Shown: in pieces, positions 9,031 through 17,400 of the stretch | How positions within the stretch are numbered: position 1 is the first letter of the stretch | Layout of the letters: each line of letters begins with the position of its first letter | From: Caenispirillum bisanense | GTDB taxonomy: Bacteria > Pseudomonadota > Alphaproteobacteria > Rhodospirillales > Rhodospirillaceae | DNA: 64,000 bases | Reading direction: 5' to 3' | Assembly: GCF_900230255.1 (NCBI RefSeq) | Contig: NZ_OCNJ01000003.1 | Span: 42,885-106,884 of the forward strand | Position numbers and translations under genes: made by a program | Notes under the pieces: model-generated | What the model was told of the DNA's origin: nothing | Databases searched by the model: none | Seen by the model: only the letters and a program-made list of their open reading frames with translations

Positions 9031-9895
9031 GCGGTCTCTCGTCGGTGACGTGCAGGACGTTGATCTGTCGCGCTTCGAATACCAGCGGGTATCGGACGAA
9101 GCGGACGGAACATTCGCTTCGGTAATGCAAGGTCCTGTGGTTGGAGAACAGCAGGACGTCCCCTGTGCCGAGGCTGATCGGGCAGGAGGCGGCGACGCAA
9201 GCGTCCCCTATCGTGTACAGGATGTCGTCCGGAGGCTTTGTGCCGCGTCGACGGCAGGCGGCTCGGATAGTCTCCGGGTGAAAGCGAACGATGCCGCCGT
9301 CCACGATCTTGCTCTTCCAGATCGTCGGCGAGCGTTCATTGGCCATCTCGACTTCAGCGTCCGTCAAGAAGCGTACGGCCTCCGAGGCACCCCGCCTGGT
9401 CAGTTCGGCCAAAAGGTCAGGTAGGCGCACGACCCGGTTGTAGCCGAACCGAGGGGCGCCGGGGTCAGGGTGAACGCACTGGATGCCGGTCAATGCCGGC
9501 GGTGACGGGCTGGCGTTCAGGTCGGTGTGGAAGAAACCCTCGGCTCCAGCGTGGGCAAGGTCGCGCGACCATGGGCTCATTGAAAAGACCTTAACGACCT
9601 TGCCGTCGCCGTAGGTCATGAACCTTCGGCCGAGTGTATGAGCCAGCGCCATGAGGACGCGTCCTCCGGGAAGGTGCGTAACGCCACGGACGCGAACATG
9701 GTCGTGCCGTGCAAAGACCGATCGCATCTCCTCGACAAGGTCGGTCCACACGCTTAGGCCGTCGAGCGGTAGAGAAAGGCCGTTCGGAGCGTCGGCCTCC
9801 ATCTGATCGGCCGGAATGGGCGAAAGCGTCTCCGCGATGATCTTGGCGAGCGCCGGTGGGACAGTGACGGTGATGGCGCTTTCCGATGACATCAC
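9023..9895 (-). CDS. TauD/TfdA-like Fe(II)/2-oxoglutarate dioxygenase
   Basis: This 290-residue protein resembles clavaminate synthase/TauD-type oxygenases. The iron motif HxD appears in FFHTDLNASPSPP. The distal histidine lies near the C-terminus in LLFSNHRTLHYR, the pattern D(V)LLFxNxRxLHxR typical of this group, with the 2-oxoglutarate-binding arginine just after. These enzymes hydroxylate, desaturate or cyclise amino acids and amino-acid-derived metabolites. The start at 9895 overlaps the TGA of the upstream methyltransferase (ATGA), and its 3' end overlaps the UvrA-like gene by 8 bp. Two different Fe/2OG oxygenases in one operon suggest two oxidative tailoring steps. Substrate unknown. 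Confidence 0.85.
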   Translation of the reverse strand: MMSSESAITVTVPPALAKIIAETLSPIPADQMEADAPNGLSLPLDGLSVWTDLVEEMRSVFARHDHVRVRGVTHLPGGRVLMALAHTLGRRFMTYGDGKVVKVFSMSPWSRDLAHAGAEGFFHTDLNASPSPPALTGIQCVHPDPGAPRFGYNRVVRLPDLLAELTRRGASEAVRFLTDAEVEMANERSPTIWKSKIVDGGIVRFHPETIRAACRRRGTKPPDDILYTIGDACVAASCPISLGTGDVLLFSNHRTLHYRSECSVRFVRYPLVFEARQINVLHVTDERPHA

Positions 9896-10581
9896 GAGGC
9901 CTCGAAGCGGAACAGAAGCTTATGTCTGTAGTGGTGGTCGCACAGGGCGGCGACGTTTGGCACCGGAAAGCGGGCCTGCAATGGCGCGTGGATGATCCAG
10001 CCGTCGCGGCGTAGCGGCCTCACGGCGGGCCTTAGTCCAGCTGCCTCACCCATCCGCATGATTTCCAGCGGCGCTCGGTCGTGAGCCACCACGCCCATCC
10101 CCCTGAGAATGGCACTCCACTCCGGCCACAGGGGATTGTCCGTGTGTGACCCGAGGGTGAAGTAGGCACGGCGCCGCGGCCGCAGGACGCGTGCGACATG
10201 GGCAAAAAAGGCCTCCAGATCTTCGATCAGGTAGAGAACCTCCTGGCCGACGACGAGATCCGCCGCATTCCGCGGGATGAGATTCCAAGACTCCGGCGGG
10301 AGCAGCATGGCCCCGATCCCCGCCATTTCAAGGCGGCGCTCCGCTATGGTGCGGGCGGCTTCAAGTGGCTCAATTCCGAAGACGTGGTCGCACTGCCAGT
10401 GCGCGGCGGCTCTGTACAGAAAGCCGCCGCGATGACAGCCGACGTCGACCATCGTGCCGATCGGCGTTCCGGCGTAGTCGCTATCGATGTGGTCGACGAG
10501 TGCCTGCCAGAAGACGGTGTTGATGTCTTCCAGGGCCGCATCCTCGGCCTCCGACGGGAAGAAGGTGCGACGGCCGGACAT
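9892..10581 (-). CDS. SAM-dependent methyltransferase, second in the operon
   Basis: The 229-residue product carries motif I as TMVDVGCHRGGFLYRAA (about residues 43-59). The acidic residue of strand 2 is in VFGIEPLEAA, and a post-motif region VLRPRRRAYFTLGSHTDNP lies in the usual place for class I methyltransferases. The C-terminus is rich in histidine and aromatic residues (CDHHYRHKLLFRF). It shows little similarity to the other methyltransferase of the operon outside motif I, so the two probably act on different positions or substrates. It starts 11 bp after the small GRDP-like gene and ends in an ATGA overlap with the TauD-like gene. Confidence 0.8.
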   Translation of the reverse strand: MSGRRTFFPSEAEDAALEDINTVFWQALVDHIDSDYAGTPIGTMVDVGCHRGGFLYRAAAHWQCDHVFGIEPLEAARTIAERRLEMAGIGAMLLPPESWNLIPRNAADLVVGQEVLYLIEDLEAFFAHVARVLRPRRRAYFTLGSHTDNPLWPEWSAILRGMGVVAHDRAPLEIMRMGEAAGLRPAVRPLRRDGWIIHAPLQARFPVPNVAALCDHHYRHKLLFRFEAS

Positions 10582-10592
10582 CCGGCGGCCCG

Positions 10593-11087
10593 TCAGGGGC
10601 AGTTCTGGGAGCGGCAGGATCGCGCCATGGTGTCCCCGCGCGTCGGGTCGATGCCGAAGTGGCTGACGAACAGGGCGACCGACTCCTCGAACGTGCGCTC
10701 CAGGTCCTGCTTGTCCTGCTCCCCCCGCATGCCGAAGTACGGGAAGTGGTGCAGCAGGCGCCCGAACAGCGCCATGCAGTCACGCTCGTAGGCCCGCGTG
10801 TCCAGGATGTGGTAGTGCCACATCACGTCGATCGGCCCCGTCGGGCAGATCTTGCGGTCCGGATAGCGCATGTTCAGCGCGAGGAACTTGCGGTACAGAT
10901 CGTCGATCTCGTCGCATTCCTCGGCAGTCATGTTTTCGTCGCGGCAGACCTTGGTCTTGAGCATGGTGAAGTCGAGCTCGGCAACCTTCGCCAGCGCCGC
11001 CTTCAGCGCATCGTCCTGCTCGACCAGAGCCATCGCCTGCGACATCGGGATCACGCGATCCGCAACATTTTCTCCAACAGCGCCCAT
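10593..11087 (-). CDS. Small GRDP-like protein with a cysteine-bearing tail
   Basis: First gene of the operon, 164 residues, with a good ribosome site (GAGGG about 6 bases before the ATG at 11087). The central region has the motif DVMWHYHILDTRAY, then GRLLHHFPYFGMRG. This matches the bacterial GRDP-like (glycine-rich-domain-containing-protein-like, Pfam GRDP type) family, whose conserved W-H-x-H suggests a metal or ligand site. Biochemical function of the family is not settled. The last residues, MARSCRSQNCP, carry two cysteines and differ in style from the folded part. Because it is the first and smallest gene in front of four tailoring enzymes, I consider that it could be the peptide or carrier substrate, with this tail as core. 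That is inference only; it could equally be an enzyme or scaffold. Confidence 0.75.
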   Translation of the reverse strand: MGAVGENVADRVIPMSQAMALVEQDDALKAALAKVAELDFTMLKTKVCRDENMTAEECDEIDDLYRKFLALNMRYPDRKICPTGPIDVMWHYHILDTRAYERDCMALFGRLLHHFPYFGMRGEQDKQDLERTFEESVALFVSHFGIDPTRGDTMARSCRSQNCP

Positions 11088-11220
11088 CGGAACCCTCTAG
11101 GATATCGGTTGTAATTTCCGGCCGCAGCATCGCACCGCGAGACCGAACCGTCAACATTCACAGGGCTGCATTTTCGTGATCACTGTGTCGTCGTTGGAGG
11201 CCTAGGGGGAAGGTCACTCT

Positions 11221-11466
11221 GGCTCGCACCGGTGGGAGGACTTCTCGGCCGCTTCCTTCGGGATCTCTGTCCATGGCGTCGTCGGGCGCCGGCGCACGAT
11301 CGACACCGACATGGACTTCGATCCCCACGAACAGCAGGAGTTCGACGCGCTGATCGCCGCCTGGCTGCCGAAGCCCGATTTCTACCCCTTCGTCCTGTCG
11401 CCGACCGTCCTCGGCAAGCTCCGGTTCGTTCACGGGCTGATTCACCCCGAAGGAAACGTCAGGTGA
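11221..11466 (+). pseudogene. C-terminal remnant of the zinc metallopeptidase found at 41306
   Basis: Reading GSHRWEDF at 11221 and then SFGISVHGVVGRRRTID through to LRFVHGLIHPEGNVR and the TGA at 11464-11466 gives the C-terminal end of the intact peptidase at 41306-42379, at very high nucleotide similarity. About 48 bases (AETWAHYLHIVDTLET in the intact copy) and about 45 bases (TYAVNGLNQSMGQP region) are missing, both apparently in frame. Everything N-terminal, including the zinc ribbon and HEIGH motif, is gone. It cannot be an active peptidase. Its last 8 bases overlap the 3' end of ndvB. Confidence 0.85.
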
Positions 11467-14400
11467 CGGAGGCCGGTGGCTGCGGATGTCGCCGCGATCC
11501 CTGAGCATCCCACATGGCAGGGCCGAGCACGACCCTCAGACAGTGGGCGCTGCCATCGAGGGGGACGCTCAGGCCGGCCGTCACGTCCACCTCGTCGCCA
11601 TCCAGCACGGCGGCGGCGATGCCGCTGCCGATGCCGCTGCCGGCGCGGTCTGGGTTCTCCACCGTGATCTCGTAGCGGGTCGTCCCCTGGCGCAGGGTGG
11701 CCTTGAAGCCCGGCCACGCGGCGGGAATGCAGGGGGCGACATGCAGGACCGCCCCCTGCTGCCGCAGCCCGAGAATGCTCTCGATGCCGGCACGGTACAT
11801 CCACCCCGCGGAGCCCGTGTACCACGTCCAGCCGCCGCGCCCGGTCAGCGGCGCGACGGAATAGACGTCGGCCGCCACCACGTATGGCTCCACCTTGTAG
11901 CGGGCCGCCCGCTCGGGCGACCGGGCATGGTTGATGGGGTTGAGCAGCGAGAACACGCGCGCCGCCGTGTCGCCCCTGCCGAGCCTGGCGAAGGCCATGA
12001 TCGCCCACATGGCGGCATGGCTGTACTGGCCGCCGTTCTCGCGGCCGCCCGGCGGATAGCCCTTGATGTAGCCGGGGTCGTGCGAGGTCTTGTCGAAGGG
12101 CGGCGCGAACAGCAGCAGCAGGCCGGGATCGGGCACCAGCAGGTGCTCTTCCACCGCCGCCATGGCACGGGCCGCGCGGTCTGGATCGGCGGCGCCCGAC
12201 AGCACCGCCCACGATTGAGCGATGGAGTCGATGCGGCATTCCTCGCTTTCGGTCGAGCCGAGCGGCGTGCCGTCGTCGAAGGTGCCGCGGCGGTACCAGT
12301 CGCCGTCCCAGCCTTCCGCCTCGATGGCCGCGCGCACCGCCTCGGCGTGCGCCTCCCAGCGGCGGGCGCGGGCGGGGTCGCGGTCGGCGGCGAAGGGTGC
12401 GAAGAGGGCGATGGTGCGTATCAGCAGCCAGCCGAGCCAGACGCTGGTGCCGCGGCCGTCCTCGCCAACCCGGTTCATGCCGTCGTTCCAGTCGCCGGTG
12501 CCGATCAGCGGCATGCCGTTGGTCCCGGTCAGCTCGATGCACTGGTCGATGCCGCGGGCGCAATGCTCGAACAGGGTGGCGGACTCGTCGGAGACCTCGG
12601 GCAGGAAGAAGGCGTCATGGGCGCCCGGCGGCACCTCGGGCCCGTCGAGGAAGGGCACGATCTCGTCGAGGATGGCGGCATCGCCGCTCGTGTCGATGTA
12701 GGTCGCGACCCCGAAGGCGAGCCACACCCGGTCGTCGGAGATGCGGGTCCGCACGCCGCGCCCGGTGGCCGGCAGCCACCAGTGCTGTACGTCGCCTTCC
12801 GGGAACTGGCGGCCGGCGGCGCGCAGCAGGTGGCCGCGCGTCGTGGCGGGGTCGATGAACGTCAGCGCCATGCCGTCCTGCAACTGGTCGCGGAAGCCGA
12901 AGGCGCCGCTCGCCTGGTAGAAGGCCGAGCGCGCCCACAGGCGGCAGGCGATGGTCTGGTAGAGCAGCCAGCCGTTCAGCATGATGTCCATGGCCCGGTC
13001 GGGCGTCTCGACCTGTACGGCGCCCAGCGTCTCCTCCCAGTGGTCCGTCACCTCGGCGAGCACGGCATCCAGGTCGGCGGCGCGGTAGTGGGCGATCAGG
13101 GCCTGCGCCTGTTCAGTGGAGGCAGCCTGGCCGATCAGGACGACGATCTCCACGGACTCGCCGGGTTTCAGCGCCACCGGGGCCGACAGGGCGGAACAGG
13201 GATCGATGCCGGCGCCCGTGCGGCCGGAGAGCGCAGCCGTGCCCGTCAACGCGGCGGGCCTTGCGAGGCTGCCGTTGCGGCCGATGAACTCGCCACGGTC
13301 GCCGGTCCATGCCGTCTGCCGGCCGCCGAGGTCGGCGAAGGCGACGCGGCCGGGGAACTCGCCGTTCCACGGGTTGCGGGCGAGCATGGCGCCGCTCGCC
13401 TCGTCCATCTCGGTCACCACGAAGGGCGCCGACGCCGCCCGCCGCGTGCCCAGCACCCACTCCACATAGGCCGTGATCGACAGCCGCCGGGGGCGGGCGG
13501 AGAGGTTGCGGATGGTCAGGCGGGAGATCTTCACCGGGTCCGCCAGCGGCGCGTACTGCAGAAGGTCGAGCGCGATGCCGTCGGCCGTGTGCTCGAACCG
13601 GCAATAGCCGAAGCCGTGGCGGGCGACGTAGGTGCCGTCGTCCCGGCATGGCTGGGCGGTCGGGCTCCACAGGGCGCCGGTCGCATCGTCGCGGACGTAG
13701 AAGGCCTCGCCGGGCGGGTCGCTCACCGCGTCGTTGCTCCACGGCGTCAGCTGGTTCTCGCGGCTGTTCTCGGCCCAGGTATAGCCGCTGCCGGTGGCCG
13801 AGGCCTGGAAGCCGAAGTCCGGATTGGCGACGACGTTGATCCACGGTGCCGGGGTCTGCCGGCCGGGTGCGAGGACGGTGACGTACTCGCGGCCGTTGCG
13901 GGCGAAGCCGCCGAGCCCGTTGAAGACGTCCAGGTCGAGCGATGCGACATCGACGGCGGGGCCGCTGGGCGTCGCCGGCCGTGCCGGGCTTTCCGGCCGC
14001 AACCTTAGGGCGGCGGCCGCCGACGCGCCGGCGATCTGCGACCCGATGCTGCCCCGGCCGGCGACGAGGACGATCCGCGCCACGGACCGCAAGAGGGCGA
14101 CGTCCTCGGCCGTCATCAGGTCGGTGCGCAGGGTGAAGATGTCGCCGGACGCCGGCGTTCTGCTCCCGGCGCGTGACCGGGCGCTGCGCACCATGGTGTC
14201 GATGCCGTTCTGCAGATCCTGCACGTAGGACGACTGGCGCTCGTTGACGATCACCAGGTCGGCGGCCAGCCGCTTCATCTGCCAGTACTGGTGTGCGGCC
14301 ACGATCTCCCGCACCACCGTCATGTCCTCCGCGTCCTTCACCAGGACGAGGACGATGGGCCGGTCGCCCGAGATGCCGTGCCGCCAAAGCCGCGACTGGC

Positions 14401-17400
14401 TGCCGGCGCCGCGCGCGATGGCGCCGGACGACGAGCGCAGGCCGCGGTCGGCGTGCACGACGTAGCCGGCCAGCCGCTGGAATTCCGCCGCATCGCGCGT
14501 CGTCGCGCCGATGTGGCGCAACTCGACCTGGGCCTGGGTCCATGCCAGGGTCCGGGCGCGGTCGAAGGCGTGCAGGTCGCGGTGCTTGTCGATGAGGTCC
14601 AGCAGTTCGTCGCGCGACGCGGCGACGATGGTCCAGAACGCGATCCGCGCCACCTCGCCGGCGGGAACGGAGAGCCGCCGGCGCATGGCGAACACCGGAT
14701 CGAGAACCGTCCCGACGGAGCCGGAAAGCGGCCCCGGGGCGGTCACTGCGAGCGCGTTGCCGATGCGGCGGTCGCGGCCGATGAAGCGGGCGCGATCGGT
14801 TTCGACCTCGATGTCGCCCACTGTCACCCCTTCGACGACCCCGACATGCGCGGCCCAGACCTCCGCCCCGCCGCGCGACCGTCGGCGGCGCGTCGCCACC
14901 AGGGCGCCCAGGTCCGGCAGGTACTCCGTCTCGACGAACATCTTCGAGAAGGCGGGGTGGGCGTCGTCGTCGGCCGGCGGGGCGAGGACCACCTCGCCGT
15001 AGGACGTCACCTCGACCACGCTGTCGGCGCGGCCGACGTTGGCGATGGTGACCCGGCGGACCTCGGCGTCGTCCTCGGGCGAGACGAGCACGTCCATGGT
15101 GGTGACGAGGCTGCCGTCGCGGCGGCTGAACTCGGCGTGATTCTCGCCGAAGGTCACGTCGTAGCTGTCGGGCTCGGCCAGGGTGGGTTGCAGCCCGGCC
15201 GACCAGGTCCGGCCGGTGTCGGCGTTGCGGAGAATGACGTAGGAGCCGCAGTCGTCGCGCGCCGCATCCTCCCGCCAGCGCGTCACGGCGAGGTCGTGCC
15301 AGCGGCTGTAGCCGGAACCGGCCGCCGTCAGCATGACGCTGTAGTCACCGTTGGACAGCAGATGCACCGCGGGCGGCGACTGGCTGCCGTCGCGCAGGCG
15401 GCGGACCACCTGGTCGTCAGGGGCCGGCGTCATGGCCCCGGCCGGGTTTTCGTCGGTTCGCGGACGGGCGACGGCGGCATCGCGCGGCATGCGTTCCTGC
15501 AGCAGCAGATCGGTCGCCTGGATCATCGGCTCGGCATGGAACCGGCGGCGCATGCAGCCGTCGTGCAGGGTGTTGGCGATGGCGACGATGGTCATGCCCT
15601 GGTGGTGCGCCATGAAGGCGCGGACGACGGCGACGCGCTCGCCCTCGGCCAGGCGGCGCGCCGTGAAGTCCAGCGCCTCGTAGAAGCCGTAGTCGCCGCG
15701 GCCGCCGAGCTTCGCCAGGGCGGCGAAGTTGCGCAAGGCACCGCGCGGGTCGACCATGGTGGCGAGGGCGGTGGCGTAAGGGGCGACCACGGCATCGTTG
15801 CCGAGGCCGCGCTTCAGGCCGAGGCCGGGCACGCCGAAGTTGGAATACTGGTAGGTGAACTCCAGGTCGCGGGCGTTGTAGGCCGACTCCGACACCCCCC
15901 ACGGCACGCCGAGCGACCGGCCATGGGCCTTCTGGCGGCCGACGATGAGGCGGTTGGTCTGTTCGAGGATGCTGCCGACCGGCGCCCGCAGCACCAGCGA
16001 CGGCATCAGGTACTCGAACATCGATCCCGACCAGGAGTTCAGGGCGGAACCGCGCCCGACCGGCGTAGCGAGGCGACCGAGGCGGAACCAGTGCCGCGTC
16101 CCGACGTCGCCCTTGGCGATGGCGAACAGGCTGGCGAGACGGGCCTCCGAGGCGAGAAGGTCGTAGCAGCTCGCGTCGCGCTGGTTGTCGCTCAGCGAGT
16201 AGCCGATCGACAGCAGGTTCTTCTCGGGGTCGAGCAGGAACCCGAACTCCATGGCGAGGGCCATCTCGCGCGCGGTGGCGGCGATCGCCAGCAGGCGGGG
16301 CGTCAAGGTATGCGGCATGTCGACGATGTTGTGCAGGTCGCGCTGCCGCTCGGTGATGATCGACCGCAGCGCCCGCGTCCAGTAGACCACGTCGGCGGCG
16401 GCGGGATCGCCGCGGGCGATGGTCTCGGCGATCTCCACCGCGTGGCCGGTGATCGGCTTCAGTGTCCGCAGCCGCCCTTCCGCCGACTGCTCGTCGGAGG
16501 CGCCAGGCGACAGATGCTCCGCGATGTCGTCTAGCGCGCGGCTCAAGCGGCTGCGGAGGCGGCCGGCACCTTCCGGCACCCGCTCCAGGGCCTCGCGGGC
16601 CAGGTGCATGGTGACTTGCAGCCCGCCCAGGCGCTCGATGTCGCTGATGCGGGTGGCCGTCCATTCGGTGCAGGCGTTGGCGAGGGCGATGAGGTGCCCG
16701 GCGAGATTGCCGCTGTCCACCGACGAGACATAGGCCGGTTCCAGCACCCGCAGGTCGCGCGTGTCGTACCAGTTGAAGAAGTGGCCGCGGTGCCGCTCGA
16801 GCTTCGCCATGGTGGCGAGCGTCGCCTCCAGCCGCTCGACGGTCTCGGTCGTCCCGGCCCAGCCGAAGTCGCGCGCCGCCACGGCCGACAGCAGGTAGAG
16901 CCCGATGTTGGTCGGCGACGTCCGGTGGGCGATCACCGGTTCCGGGTCTTCCTGGAAGTTGTCGGGCGGCAGCATGGAGTCGAGCGGCGTGACGAAGGTC
17001 TCGAAGTAGCGCCACGTCCGGCGCCCGATCAGCCGCAACTCCCGCGCGTCGGCGTCCGAGACGACGAGCCGTCCGGCCCCCGCCGACGATCGGCTGAGCC
17101 ACAGCGCGATGGCCGGAGCCGCCAGCCACGGCACCACGAAGGCCAGCACCACCGGCCAGGACGCCGGCGACACCGCCACGGCGACGGCCGCGGCCGCCGT
17201 ACCCAGCAGCACGCCGCCGCTCATCCGGCGGTAGAAGCCGAACAGACTGAGGCGCGGGCTGATCTTCGCCTGCGCCGCCGTGACCCACTCCAGGAGGTGA
17301 CGGTGCGACACCCCGAGGCGGAACAGGGTTCTGGCGATGGCGTCGATCATCAGCCAGGCCTGGTCGGCCAGAAAAACGATCCGCAGGGCGACTTGGCTGG

